64,000 nucleotides of DNA, taken from positions 124,001 to 188,000 of the forward strand of contig CP053031.1 in NCBI GenBank assembly GCA_021496505.1, given 5' to 3'. The DNA comes from Thermoleophilia bacterium SCSIO 60948 (GTDB lineage: Bacteria > Actinomycetota > Thermoleophilia > Solirubrobacterales > 70-9). The stretch's first letter is position 1. Each line of letters starts with the position of its first letter. The notes under the pieces were generated by a model. The model was not told the origin of the DNA. It saw nothing but the letters and a program-made list of their open reading frames with translations, and searched no databases. This document shows, piece by piece, positions 55,756 through 64,000 of this stretch. Both the position numbers and the translations under genes were made by a program.

Positions 55756-58584
55756 CTAGGCGACCTCGCGCTCGGCGTCTTCGCCGGGCTCGGAGTCGCC
55801 GGAGGTCTCGTCGCTGTTCGCGGTGCCGTCGGCGTCCTCGAGCTTCACGCGGCGGCGCTTCGGACGCCGCTTGGGCTTCGGCTTAGCCACGGCCTCCGAA
55901 TCGGCGCTGGAGTCGGAGCCGGAATCGGAGCCGGCCTCGGTCGTGGCGTCCTCGGGGCGCCGCCCGGCCTTCTTGCCGCGCGAGCGCCGGGCCTTCTCGA
56001 GGTCACCGATCCGCTCGCGCTTCTTCGGCTTGTCGGCCGCGGCGTCGCCCTCGGCGGCGATCTCCGTGGCCTCGTCCACGTCGGGCTCGCCCTCGCTCGC
56101 CTCTTCGTCGAGTTCGGTCGCCTCGACCTCCGCGGCGTCGGGCTTGCCGTTCTGCTTGTCCTCGCCGCCGCGCTTGCGACGACGGCGCTTCTGGCCGGCC
56201 TTCGGGAAGTTGCGAAGCAGCTCGCGCGCGACCGCCGAGGGCTTGCGGGCCATCCGCATCCGGGCGCCGCGCAGCACCTCCTCGGCCTCGGGCGTGTGCG
56301 CCACCGCGGCGGCGAGCAGCGCGACCGACAGCCGGCGGTCCTGCTGGCGGGCCGCATGGACGAGCCGGCGGGCGTTGCGCCCGTGCGCGCGACCGGAGGA
56401 GTTGACGAACAGTCCGAGCAACCGCTTCGTCTCCGGCCAGCGCTGGACCGCGTACTGCTCGTGGAGCTCGCGCGTCTGCTCGGCGAGCTGCCATACCCAG
56501 GCCTGCGCCTGGTCGCGGCGGCCGATCCGCCGCTCCGCGAGCGCCTGGAGCAGGACCTTGACCCCGGCGCGCTTCTCCTCGCGCGGCCAGGTGGCGACGA
56601 TCTCGATCGAGTCGGCGAACGACTCGGCCTCGCGCATCGCGGCGATCTCGGTCAGCGCCTTGAGTCGCAGCTGGTGGTTCTTGTTTCGCTGGACGCAGGT
56701 CAGCAGGTAGCGGCGACGTAGCTCCTTGGCCTGGTCGTGCTGGAGCATCGCCTTCGCGCGGCGCCACTGGTTCGACGTGACGCGCGCGCCGGCGAGCGCG
56801 GCCCAGGCGTGCTGCTCGGAGTAGTTCAGGTTCTCGACGGCGATCCGCCACAGCTCGCGCTCGAGCACCGAGAGGCGGCGCTCGGGATCGGCGGCGACGG
56901 GAACGACGCGACGCTCGACCCGGACCCGGCGCCCGCGGCCGCGGCGCACCGGTCCGACGACGATCGCACCGCCGCGGTAGACGTCGCGGTCGAGCAGCGA
57001 GTGCAGGGTCACGATCGGCTCGTCCGACGTCGTCGCCGGGTGGACGAGGTCGATCACGAGGCCGGACTCCTTGCCGGGCGTGCGACGCGTGACGCGACCG
57101 ACGCGCTGCTGGTAGATCCGCTTCGAGGCGGTCGGCGCGAGGTGCATGCAGATCGTCGCGCGCGGCGAGTTCCAACCCTCGGCGAGCAGCATCGCGTTGC
57201 ACAGCACGTCGACCGAGCCGCGCTCGAACGCCGCCAGGATCTCGGCGAGCTCGCGCTTCGGGGTCTCGCCGGAGACCGCGCGGGCGTTGATCCCGACGTC
57301 GCGCATCGCCGCGGCGACGTTCTCGGCGTGCTTGACGCCGGCGGTGTAGATGACGCCCGGGATACGGCGGAAGCGCGAGCGGTAGAGGTCGGCGATCGCG
57401 ACGTTGAACGGGCCCTGGTCGAGGAGCTTGGCGAGCTCCTCCTGATCGAAGTCCTGGTCGACCTCGCCACGGCGCAGGGGGACCTTGGCGAGCGTCCGTA
57501 CGCCCGGTCCGGGCGGGATCCGCAGGCAGCGAAGCGGTGAGATGACGCCGCGCCGCGCCGCCTGGGCGAGGTCGAAGCGCGAGGTCTGGGTCGGGAAGAG
57601 GTCGGCGACGTGGCGCGCGATCAGCGCGCCGGTGGCGGTCATGCCGATGTAGATCGGTCCCTGCCAGGAGCGGATGCAGGCGCTGGTCTTCTCGCCGAGG
57701 GCGGTGTGGGCCTCGTCGCAGATCACGATCGAGTAGGCGTCGGAGATCCGCTCGGAGTTGCGGACGAACCACTGGTAGGTCTCGACGGTGACCGGGCCGT
57801 AGGGATGGTCGGCGCCGTCGAGCAGCGGCGGGGTGAGGCGTTCCTTGTAGCCGCGGGTCGAGATCTCGCCGATGAACTGGTCGACGAGGTTGCGACGGTG
57901 GGTGAGGATCAGGACGCCGCCGGTGCGAGTCGACTCGACGAAGCCGACGGCGGCGACGGTCTTACCGGCTCCGGTCGCGTGCTCGAACCAGAAGCGGCGG
58001 TCCGCGCCCGGGTCGTCGGAGAGGTCGACGACCTCTTCCTCCTCGTCCTCGGACGCCTCGTCGACCCAGTCGACCGGCTCCTCCTCGTCCTCGAGGATCG
58101 CGTCGGGTTCCTCGGCCTCCTCGGCCGAGTCCGCGTCGTCGGCACCCGCGGCCTTCGTGGCCCCGCCGTTGCGGCCCGACCCGTTCGGGGCCGAACCGTT
58201 GGCGCCGTTCTCGCCGATCAGGCCCGGGTCGGTCTCCTCGACCTCGGTCGTGAGCGCGGCGAGCGTTCCCGAGAGCGCGTCGACCTGGTGCTCGGAAAGG
58301 CTCGTGCCGTCGACGAGCACCGGCTCGTCGGTTGCGAGCAGGCGCTCGAGCCCGAGCAGCAGCGAGAACTCGGCGCGCCATTCGAACGAGGGGACCTCGG
58401 CTCCGCCGGCCATCTCGGCGAGCGCCGCGGCCACCGCGCGACCGCGCGCCGAACCCGGCTCGATGTCGGCGACCGTCTCGCCGTCGAGCAGGATCGGCTC
58501 ACGGGTGAACTCTCGCACCCGTGCGAGCTCCTGGTCGCTGAGCTTGTTCACCGCGTCGGCGGCGACGTCTTCGGTCTTGGCCAT
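55756..58584 (-). CDS. Large DEAH-type superfamily 2 helicase with acidic insert and low-complexity tail
   Basis: 942 residues from the ATG at 58584. Helicase motifs: Q-like SEHQVDALSGTL (97-108), Walker A EHATGAGKTVAAVGF (201-215), DEAH-type ICDEAH (288-293), SAT-like MTATG, and a C-terminal RecA domain with VIYTAGVKHAENVAAAMRD, VDVLCNAMLLAEGWNSPRATIC and YQQRVGRVTRRTPGKE. Between the Q motif and Walker A lies an 80-90 residue Asp/Glu/Gly/Asn-rich insert (about 112-195). A basic helical region follows the core, and the last 160 residues are alternating Glu- and Lys/Arg-rich low complexity. Nucleic acid target unknown. Codons upstream of 58584 are open but not family-like. Confidence 0.88.
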   Translation of the reverse strand: MAKTEDVAADAVNKLSDQELARVREFTREPILLDGETVADIEPGSARGRAVAAALAEMAGGAEVPSFEWRAEFSLLLGLERLLATDEPVLVDGTSLSEHQVDALSGTLAALTTEVEETDPGLIGENGANGSAPNGSGRNGGATKAAGADDADSAEEAEEPDAILEDEEEPVDWVDEASEDEEEEVVDLSDDPGADRRFWFEHATGAGKTVAAVGFVESTRTGGVLILTHRRNLVDQFIGEISTRGYKERLTPPLLDGADHPYGPVTVETYQWFVRNSERISDAYSIVICDEAHTALGEKTSACIRSWQGPIYIGMTATGALIARHVADLFPTQTSRFDLAQAARRGVISPLRCLRIPPGPGVRTLAKVPLRRGEVDQDFDQEELAKLLDQGPFNVAIADLYRSRFRRIPGVIYTAGVKHAENVAAAMRDVGINARAVSGETPKRELAEILAAFERGSVDVLCNAMLLAEGWNSPRATICMHLAPTASKRIYQQRVGRVTRRTPGKESGLVIDLVHPATTSDEPIVTLHSLLDRDVYRGGAIVVGPVRRGRGRRVRVERRVVPVAADPERRLSVLERELWRIAVENLNYSEQHAWAALAGARVTSNQWRRAKAMLQHDQAKELRRRYLLTCVQRNKNHQLRLKALTEIAAMREAESFADSIEIVATWPREEKRAGVKVLLQALAERRIGRRDQAQAWVWQLAEQTRELHEQYAVQRWPETKRLLGLFVNSSGRAHGRNARRLVHAARQQDRRLSVALLAAAVAHTPEAEEVLRGARMRMARKPSAVARELLRNFPKAGQKRRRRKRGGEDKQNGKPDAAEVEATELDEEASEGEPDVDEATEIAAEGDAAADKPKKRERIGDLEKARRSRGKKAGRRPEDATTEAGSDSGSDSSADSEAVAKPKPKRRPKRRRVKLEDADGTANSDETSGDSEPGEDAEREVA

Positions 58585-58822
58585 CAGAAAAAGGGCGATA
58601 CGACCCTGCCTCCCGGCGGACACGCGTCCATACGCGCCCCGAGAGCTCGTACGTGTCGCGGGAGAACATCCGCGGCTCGCGATCGGTCGTTCGCGTCGGA
58701 GCGGCGGAGGAGGCATCCCGCGAGAGCAGGGACGACTCTGATTAAAGCACCGATGAGCGCGGAAGGCCGCACAACCTTCACGGCCCGCAAGCCGCGGCCC
58801 CGTAATCTCGGTCGGTGAAGCG

Positions 58823-59440
58823 ATGAAGTTCTTCGGTCTCGCCGTCTCTCTGCTCGCGTTGGCCGCGGTCGTGGCCGTGACGCTGATCGCTCGCGATCCG
58901 TCCGAGCCCGACGACCCGGGGGCCGAGACGGCGGCCTCGCTCGACATCGATTACGCGGCCGCGCTCGCCGACGCGCGCGGCCCGCTGGCCGAGCTCTACG
59001 CGCAGGGCGACGCGGTGATCGAGACGGGCGACCCGCTCGGCGAGCTGCGCGACCAGCTCGACCGCCTCAAGGGCACGCCGGCGGTCGTCAACGTCTGGGC
59101 CTCCTGGTGTGGACCGTGCCGGGCGGAGTTCCCGGTCTTCCAGCGCGTGTCCGCCGATCGCGGCACCGAGGTCGCGTTCGTCGGCGTCGACTCGAAGGAT
59201 CCGCCGGCCGGTGCGGGCGAGACCTTCCTCGAGGACTATCCGATCCCCTATCCGAGCATCTACGACGAGGACGGTGAGATCCAGGTCGAGGAGCTCGGCG
59301 TCCCTTCTGGCCTCCCCGCGACCGGTTTCTACGACGCCTCGGGCAAGCGGGTCTTCGTCCATCAGGGCCCGTATCTCGAGCCTGAGGATCTCGAGGCCGA
59401 CATCGACCGCTACCTGGGGGACGGGGCGAAGTCCCGGTGA
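58823..59440 (+). CDS. TlpA/ResA-type membrane-anchored thioredoxin
   Basis: 205 residues. N-terminal anchor helix (FFGLAVSLLALAAVVAVTLIA), then an extracytoplasmic thioredoxin domain with W95-CGPC-99 in VVNVWASWCGPCRAEFPVFQ, FVGVDSKDPPAGAGETFLEDY and GVPSGLPATGFYDASGKRVF. Such proteins reduce the CxxCH Cys of apocytochromes, so it may be the CcmG/ResA partner of the ccm operon 8 kb upstream. TAATCT lies 14 bases before the ATG. Its stop overlaps the next start by GTGA. Confidence 0.92.
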   Translation: MKFFGLAVSLLALAAVVAVTLIARDPSEPDDPGAETAASLDIDYAAALADARGPLAELYAQGDAVIETGDPLGELRDQLDRLKGTPAVVNVWASWCGPCRAEFPVFQRVSADRGTEVAFVGVDSKDPPAGAGETFLEDYPIPYPSIYDEDGEIQVEELGVPSGLPATGFYDASGKRVFVHQGPYLEPEDLEADIDRYLGDGAKSR

Positions 59441-60843
59441 GCTCCGCGAGGCTCGCTCGCTCGCTGCTCGCGGCCCTGCTGGTCATCGGCGGGGTCCTCG
59501 GGCTGAGCGCGGGGGCGAGCGCGCAGGATCGAGGGACAGCGGTCGTCGTCGAGCTCGACGCCGCGATCGACCCCGCGAGCGCCGACTTTCTCTCCGGCGC
59601 GCTCGACGACGCCGAGTCCGACGGCGCCGCGCTCGTGATCGTCCGACTCGACACACCCGGCGGCCTGCTCGACTCGACCCGGCAGATGACCGACGCGATT
59701 ACCGAGTCGCCGCTCCCGGTCGTCGTCTACGTCGCGCCCGACGGTGCCCGTGCCGCCTCCGCCGGCCTGTTCGTGACACAGGCCGCCGACGTCGCGGCGA
59801 TGGCGCCGCAGACCAACATCGGTGCCGCGACACCGATCAACGCCGACGGCTCGGACATCGACTCCGATCTCGGCCAGAAGATCACCAACGACGCCGCCGC
59901 CTACGTCAGCGCGCTCGCCAAGTCGCACGACCGAAACGGCGACCTCGCGGCATCGATGGTCACCGACGCGGTCAGCGTCGACTCCGAGGAGGCGCTCGAC
60001 GAGGACCTGATCGACTTCGTGGAGCCGGACACCGAGTCGCTACTGGGCGCCCTCGACGGGTTCGAGCTCGCCGGGCCGAAGGGCGGGACCCTCGACACCG
60101 CCGGTCTCGAGCTCGAGGAGGTGACGCCTTCGTTCACCGACGACCTCGCAGCGATCCTGCTCAACCCGACCGTCTCGTTCCTGCTGCTCACCGTCGGCCT
60201 CATCGGCCTGGCGATCGAGCTGTTCGCGCCGGGAACGATCGTCCCCGGCGCGATCGGCGCGCTGAGCCTGTTCGGCGGCCTGTTCGGCGCGCTCCAGCTG
60301 CCGATCACGATCCTCGGCGTCGCGCTGTTGCTGCTCGGGATCGGTCTGATCATCGCCGAGGCCTACGTGGTCAGCGGCGTGCTCGGGATCGCGGGGATCA
60401 TCTCGATCGCACTCGGCGGGCTGTTCCTGTTCGACACGCAGAGCGACGTCGTGGCGGTCTCGGTGCCGGCGGTGATCGTGCTCGCGGTCGTGCTCGGCGG
60501 CTTCGCCGTCTTCGCCGGCCGCAAGGCGATGCAGGCCCGTCACGAGCCGGTGCGAACCGGGGAGGAGGAGATGGTCGGGATGATCGGCCGGGTGCGCGAA
60601 CCGCTCGACCCCGCCGGCCTCGTCTTCGTGGCGGGCGCGCTGTGGAAGGCACGCGGAGCCGCGGGGCTCTCCGGCGACGAGCTCGAGGAGCTGCGACGGC
60701 GCGAGAGTAGAGTCACTGTCGTGGCGGTCGACGGGCTCACGCTCGCCGTCGTGCCGGGTGAGCGCGAGCTCACCGGCGGGGGCGCTCCGACATCACCGAC
60801 CGGCCGTTCGCTTGGCGCCGGATCGCACTCGACGCACAGCTAG
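59437..60843 (+). CDS. NfeD-family membrane serine protease
   Basis: 468 residues. Signal peptide (LLAALLVIGGVLGLSAGASAQ), then a ClpP/SppA-like Ser-Lys protease domain with LVIVRLDTPGGLLDSTRQMTDAI and DGARAASAGLFVTQAADVAAMAP (catalytic Ser) and YVSALAKSHDRN (Lys). Four to five membrane helices and a C-terminal NfeD OB-fold domain follow. These long NfeD proteins typically pair with a stomatin, encoded next. Role: membrane quality control or remodelling (family knowledge). Confidence 0.93.
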   Translation: MSSARLARSLLAALLVIGGVLGLSAGASAQDRGTAVVVELDAAIDPASADFLSGALDDAESDGAALVIVRLDTPGGLLDSTRQMTDAITESPLPVVVYVAPDGARAASAGLFVTQAADVAAMAPQTNIGAATPINADGSDIDSDLGQKITNDAAAYVSALAKSHDRNGDLAASMVTDAVSVDSEEALDEDLIDFVEPDTESLLGALDGFELAGPKGGTLDTAGLELEEVTPSFTDDLAAILLNPTVSFLLLTVGLIGLAIELFAPGTIVPGAIGALSLFGGLFGALQLPITILGVALLLLGIGLIIAEAYVVSGVLGIAGIISIALGGLFLFDTQSDVVAVSVPAVIVLAVVLGGFAVFAGRKAMQARHEPVRTGEEEMVGMIGRVREPLDPAGLVFVAGALWKARGAAGLSGDELEELRRRESRVTVVAVDGLTLAVVPGERELTGGGAPTSPTGRSLGAGSHSTHS

Positions 60844-60855
60844 AGAAGGAGAGCC

Positions 60856-61773
60856 ATGGACTTGAACGCAGGGATCGTCATCGCCGTCGTCATCGGCGCC
60901 CTGGTGCTGGTTCTCATCGCCTCGTCGGTGCGGATCCTGCGTGAGTACGAGCGCGGGGTCATCTTCCGCCTCGGTCGCCTCATCGCCCAGAAGGGGCCCG
61001 GCCTGATCCTCCTGATCCCGATCATCGACCAGATGGTCCGGGTCGATCTGCGAACGGTGACGCTGAACGTCCCGCCGCAGGAGCTGATCACGCGCGACAA
61101 CGTCACGGTGCGCGTCAACGCCGTCGCCTATTTCCGCGTCGTCGACCCGAACAAGGCGATCACCGATGTCGAGAACTACCTGATCGCCACGTCGCAGATC
61201 TCCCAGACGACGCTTCGCTCCGTACTCGGCAAGGCCGAGCTCGACGCGCTGCTCGCCGAGCGCGAGCGGCTCAACGTCGAGCTCCAGCGGATCATCGACG
61301 ACCAGACCGAGCCGTGGGGCGTCAAGGTCACGACGGTCGAGGTCAAGGACGTCGAGCTGCCGGCCGAGATGCAGCGCGCGATCGCCCGTCAGGCCGAGGC
61401 CGAGCGCGAACGGCGGGCCAAGATCATCGCCGCGGACGGCGAGTTCCAGGCATCGGCGAAGCTCAGCGAGGCGGCCAACATCATGTCGGAGAACCCGACG
61501 ACGATGCAGCTGCGCTACCTGCAGACGCTCGTCGAGATCGGACAGCAGAACTCGACGATCGTCTTTCCGCTTCCGCTCGATCTGCTCAAGCCGCTGCTCC
61601 AGCTCGACGCCGAGCCGACCGTTCCGCCGGGCCAGGTCGGGCCCTCACCGGGCGTTCGGCTCGAGGAGAGCCCGAGCGGCGATCCCGATGCCCCGCTGCC
61701 CGACGTGCCGCCGCCGCCCACCGCTCCGCCGCCTCCCGAGCCTGGGCGCGCGGACGATCCGCCGCCCGTCTGA
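60856..61773 (+). CDS. SPFH/stomatin-like (slipin) membrane protein
   Basis: 305 residues. N-terminal membrane helix ([19 protein letters not shown]), then the stomatin core: [126 protein letters not shown]. The C-terminal 40 residues are Pro-rich. It forms oligomeric membrane microdomain scaffolds and is the expected substrate or partner of the NfeD protease just upstream. GAAGGAGA precedes the ATG. Confidence 0.95.
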   Translation: MDLNAGIVIAVVIGALVLVLIASSVRILREYERGVIFRLGRLIAQKGPGLILLIPIIDQMVRVDLRTVTLNVPPQELITRDNVTVRVNAVAYFRVVDPNKAITDVENYLIATSQISQTTLRSVLGKAELDALLAERERLNVELQRIIDDQTEPWGVKVTTVEVKDVELPAEMQRAIARQAEAERERRAKIIAADGEFQASAKLSEAANIMSENPTTMQLRYLQTLVEIGQQNSTIVFPLPLDLLKPLLQLDAEPTVPPGQVGPSPGVRLEESPSGDPDAPLPDVPPPPTAPPPPEPGRADDPPPV

Positions 61774-61783
61774 GCCGCCCCTC

Positions 61784-61978
61784 TCAGCCCGTCAGAGCCA
61801 GAACCGCGATCGCGACGACCATCACGGCGACGAGCGCCCAGCTGATCGCGGCGAGGGCGCGCGTCCCGGGTCCGTCGCGCCGCGAGGGCGGGGGCGGGGG
61901 CTGAGCGCCGTTGCCGGCGCGACCGTCGCGGTCGATGGCGGCGAGGAAGCGAGCGTCGATGAGGGCCTGGTTCGGCAT
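61784..61978 (-). CDS. Small tail-anchored membrane protein
   Basis: 64 residues from the ATG at 61978: MPNQALIDARFLAAIDRD, a Pro-rich linker, and a C-terminal hydrophobic helix (ALAAISWALVAVMVVAIAVLALTG). GGAG stands just before the ATG. I do not recognise a family. It is convergent with the stomatin gene, 10 bases apart. Bias in codon third positions agrees with coding. Confidence 0.6.
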   Translation of the reverse strand: MPNQALIDARFLAAIDRDGRAGNGAQPPPPPSRRDGPGTRALAAISWALVAVMVVAIAVLALTG

Positions 61979-62127
61979 GTCCGTCTCCGTGTCGGTGCGA
62001 GTCCGCTCGAGCGCCGAGCGGGGGTTTGTCCTTGCCCTTCGCAACCTAGGTCGGGCCCGCTGGCCTGAAATCGGCCGCGCTGATGCTCTGCCTTCAGCCC
62101 TCGGGAGGACCTTCGGCGACGACCGGG

Positions 62128-62146
62128 CCGTCCGTTCGAAGGACGG
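62128..62146 (-). terminator. Hairpin after the lipoprotein pair
   Basis: CCGTCC-GTTCGAA-GGACGG, perfect 6-bp stem downstream of the 62162 small lipoprotein stop, without a U tract. Confidence 0.45.
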
Positions 62147-62161
62147 GCGCGGTCGCGCCGG

Positions 62162-62305
62162 TCAGTCCTCCTGAGCGGCCTCCCAGGCCTGGATCGAGTC
62201 GCGCACGTCGACCTGGTCGACGGCGTTCTCGCACCCGGCGAACAGGCCGATGAGGACCGTGGCCGCGAGCGCCGTCAGCGCCCGCCTGGATCGGCGGGCG
62301 CTCAC
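62162..62305 (-). CDS. Very small lipoprotein (47 residues)
   Basis: A short frame from a GTG at 62305 to a TGA at 62164-62162: [25 protein letters not shown], a basic n-region, hydrophobic core and lipobox LFAGC, then ENAVDQVDVRDSIQAWEAAQED. The GTG overlaps the stop of the preceding lipoprotein gene in GTGA, the arrangement seen at many gene pairs here. I infer a real gene from the complete lipoprotein signal plus the coupled start. Function unknown. Confidence 0.65.
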   Translation of the reverse strand: MSARRSRRALTALAATVLIGLFAGCENAVDQVDVRDSIQAWEAAQED

Positions 62306-62808
62306 TTGCCCTCGATCACCGCGACGGCCGCGTCGATCTCCTCGCGCGTGTCGTCGGTCAGCGAGACGACGATCGTCCCGTCGGCGATCTCGGCCTCGGT
62401 GAAGTTCATGTCGATCGCCTTCGCGACGTCCTCGGCCTCCTGGGGCGAGCCGTACTCCTCGACCGCGAGCTGGGCCGGGCCGCCGGGCTCGGTCGCGTAG
62501 ACGCCGGCGACCGCGGTGATCGGCTTGTCGAGCCCGATCGTCTCGGTCAGGTCACCCTTCGGCATCTCCTCGACCTCGTAGTCGGCCGCCTCGAGGTTGT
62601 CGACGGCGCCGCCGAGCGCGCCGCCCGCCGTCGCGCCGCTCGTCGGCTCATCCGACCCCGTGGCGCCGGTCGACCCCGTCGGACCCGTCGCACCCGTGGT
62701 CGTGGGCGTGGAGCTCGTCGTCTCCTCGTCGTCCCCGCCGCAGGCTCCGGCGACGACGCTCAGGGCGATGATCATCGCGACGACGATCGACTTGAACGGC
62801 TGGTGCAT
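62302..62808 (-). CDS. Lipoprotein with Thr/Gly-rich linker
   Basis: 168 residues. Signal peptide MHQPFKSIVVAMIIALSVVAGAC with lipobox VAGAC, an acid patch (GGDDEE), a Thr/Gly/Ser linker with TGATGPTGSTGATGSD, and a C-terminal alpha/beta domain (ADYEVEEMPKGDLTETIGLDKPITAVAGVYA...AQLAVEEYGSPQEAEDVAKAIDMNF...GTIVVSLTD). The domain looks like an extracytoplasmic sensor or binding module, with no family recognised. It is translationally coupled to the small lipoprotein downstream. Confidence 0.8.
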   Translation of the reverse strand: MHQPFKSIVVAMIIALSVVAGACGGDDEETTSSTPTTTGATGPTGSTGATGSDEPTSGATAGGALGGAVDNLEAADYEVEEMPKGDLTETIGLDKPITAVAGVYATEPGGPAQLAVEEYGSPQEAEDVAKAIDMNFTEAEIADGTIVVSLTDDTREEIDAAVAVIEGK

Positions 62809-62952
62809 CTCGGCTCCTCGTCTCAGGTTGCGGCGTCCCCCCAGCGGGCGCCGCCGGCAAGGTAGCGCCCGCCGCGCCGGCGCGGCATCGGTCGCGCGGA
62901 GGATCTCGACGGCTCGCGGGTCCGTCGTGGGGATGAGGCGACCCGCACGCCG

Positions 62953-62958
62953 TAGTCT
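62953..62958 (+). promoter_or_regulatory. -10 box of the GalT-like gene (leaderless)
   Basis: TAGTCT, 9 bases before the ATG at 62968. Confidence 0.4.
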
Positions 62959-62967
62959 CGGCTGCGC

Positions 62968-63948
62968 ATGGCCGAGACACGGATCGATCAGCTGACCGGG
63001 CTCAGGGTCCTACTCGACACCTCTGGCCGGGCGACCCCGCCCGCCGGCTGCTCGCTCTGCGACCCGGCGAGCTCCGGGCTCGAGACGGTCTGGACCGACG
63101 CGGGTGGATCGGTATCGGCCTTCGCCGCGCCGGGCGACCTCGACCCCGGCGCCGGACCGGATTCGAGCTCCGACAGCGGCTTGTCGAGCATCGCCGACCC
63201 ACTTCGAGCCTCGACGCGCGGGACCGACGCCGGGCTCTTCGCCGCGCAGCCGACCGCGGGCGCGAACGAGCTGATCCCGCACGCCTCCGAGCACGGTGCG
63301 CGGCTCGCCGGGCTCGGCGCCGAGCGCGTCGCGGTGCTCGTCGCCGCCTGGCAGGCGCGCGTCGCCGAGCTTTCGGAGTCGAGCTCCTACGTCAGCCTGA
63401 GCGTCGACGAGGGACCCGGCTCCCACGGCCACGCCACGTTGCGCTCGCTCGATTTCGTGCCGGCCGAGGTCGCCCGCGAGCGCGAGCGCTCGGCGGCCTA
63501 CCACGAGCGGACGATGGGCGGGCACCTGCTGGGCGACGTCGTCACGGCCGAGATCCGCCGTCGCGAGCGCTTCGTCGCCGTCGACGATCAGAGCGTGCTG
63601 CTCTGCCCTTGGGCGTCGCGTTCGGCCTACGAGCTGCGGATCGTTCCGCGCGAGCCCGCGCCACGCTGGGAGATCGGCGCCGGCGCGGCGCCGATGCTCG
63701 CCACTGCCGCGAGCCTGCTCGAGGAGGCTCTCGGCCCGGAGGCCGGCCTCGCGGTCTGGGTGCGGACCGCGCCGCGCGGAGCGGAGGAGTTCTGCTGGCA
63801 CATCGACCTGATCCCCGACCCCGAAGGGCGCGACGGGTTCGGCCTCGGGACGGGGGTCGATGTCGACCGCGTGGCTCCGGAGGAGGCCGCCGAGCGGCTG
63901 CGCGCGATCCACGCCGCACGAACCAGAGCGGCGCGCGAGGGCGGATAG
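62968..63948 (+). CDS. Galactose-1-phosphate uridylyltransferase-like (HIT superfamily) protein
   Basis: 326 residues. The order resembles GalT: an N-terminal CSLCDP zinc-type Cys pair, the ELIPHASEHGARL segment in place of 'E.HDHP', YVSLSVDEGPGSHGHATLRSLDFVPAEV in place of the 'G.S..HPH.Q' loop, VVTAEIRRRERFVAVDDQSVLLCPWASRSAYELRIVP, and a C-terminal FCWHIDLIP. The HPHxQ catalytic triad is reduced to HGHAT, so nucleotidyl transfer is uncertain. Substrate unknown. Confidence 0.72.
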   Translation: MAETRIDQLTGLRVLLDTSGRATPPAGCSLCDPASSGLETVWTDAGGSVSAFAAPGDLDPGAGPDSSSDSGLSSIADPLRASTRGTDAGLFAAQPTAGANELIPHASEHGARLAGLGAERVAVLVAAWQARVAELSESSSYVSLSVDEGPGSHGHATLRSLDFVPAEVARERERSAAYHERTMGGHLLGDVVTAEIRRRERFVAVDDQSVLLCPWASRSAYELRIVPREPAPRWEIGAGAAPMLATAASLLEEALGPEAGLAVWVRTAPRGAEEFCWHIDLIPDPEGRDGFGLGTGVDVDRVAPEEAAERLRAIHAARTRAAREGG

Positions 63949-63951
63949 GGT
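63946..63951 (+). promoter_or_regulatory. -10 box overlapping the GalT-like stop
   Basis: TAGGGT, 10 bases before the ATG at 63962. Its TAG is the stop codon of the GalT-like gene. Confidence 0.35.
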
Positions 63952-63961
63952 CCGCGAGCCG

Positions 63962-64000
63962 ATGCCACCGATCGCTCGCCCGATACCCCGCTTCATCGCC
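63962..64000 (+). CDS. Start of a further gene, cut by the window end
   Basis: An ATG at 63962 opens a frame (MPPIARPIPRFIA) that runs to the end of the window. Only 13 codons are visible, so no function can be given. The support is the TAGGGT box at the spacing used by other leaderless genes here. Confidence 0.3.
   Translation, partial: MPPIARPIPRFIA

Overview
The window is chromosomal DNA from a very GC-rich bacterium, most likely a deep-branching actinobacterium of the Thermoleophilia/Solirubrobacterales type. The evidence is a codon third position that is nearly all G/C, an HspR-controlled dnaK operon, inositol-phosphate synthase next to a CDP-alcohol phosphatidyltransferase, methylmalonyl-CoA epimerase, a TANNNT box directly in front of many start codons (leaderless mRNAs), and many GTG/TTG starts. 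The assignment is inferred from gene content, because no rRNA lies in the window. I saw no rRNA, tRNA, CRISPR array, prophage or insertion sequence.

Layout. 0-14 kb: the 3' end of a delta-60-repeat protein, then a loose purine biosynthesis island on the minus strand (purL, purQ, purS, purC, purB, purE, purD) interrupted by an acyltransferase-SGNH protein, a sulfotransferase, a degraded metallo-beta-lactamase-like protein, a lipoprotein and a YjbR-methyltransferase fusion. 14-25 kb: the stress block, with clpB and the operon dnaK-grpE-dnaJ-hspR. The clpB and dnaK promoters share an identical 13-bp element, which is also one arm of an inverted repeat at clpB. 24.6-30.7 kb: a membrane-anchored cytochrome c, a secreted EEP-family nuclease/phosphatase, endonuclease III, the phosphatidylinositol pair (CDP-alcohol transferase plus Ino1) and an ECF sigma/anti-sigma pair. 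30.8-38.2 kb: a glycosyltransferase-PHP fusion, a uracil-DNA-glycosylase-like Fe-S protein, a TrmA/RlmD-type RNA methyltransferase, a large secreted LVIVD-like protein and a phasin-like coiled-coil protein. 38.2-47.7 kb: argF, methylmalonyl-CoA epimerase, a short FtsH, DUF1385 (YqhQ-like), an M20 peptidase, rarA, a cupin-TPR protein and an aldehyde dehydrogenase. 47.8-55.7 kb: one long plus-strand operon for haem export and tetrapyrrole synthesis (ccmABCD, hemA, hemC, cobA-hemD fusion), ending in a SAM hydrolase and birA. 55.7-64 kb: a large DEAH-type helicase with an acidic insert, TlpA-NfeD-SPFH, small membrane and lipoproteins, a GalT-like protein and the start of one more gene.

The genes are tightly packed, with many 4-bp ATGA/GTGA overlaps. 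Only two gaps exceed 300 bp, and both are filled by the same dispersed, GC-rich, hairpin-rich repeat (18255-18557 and 39191-39537). Its two copies keep RNA-like hairpins but not a reading frame, which makes it the best candidate here for something undescribed. Two other window-wide signals stand out: widespread leaderless transcription, and re-use of the upstream gene's TAG stop codon as the first bases of the next gene's -10 box.
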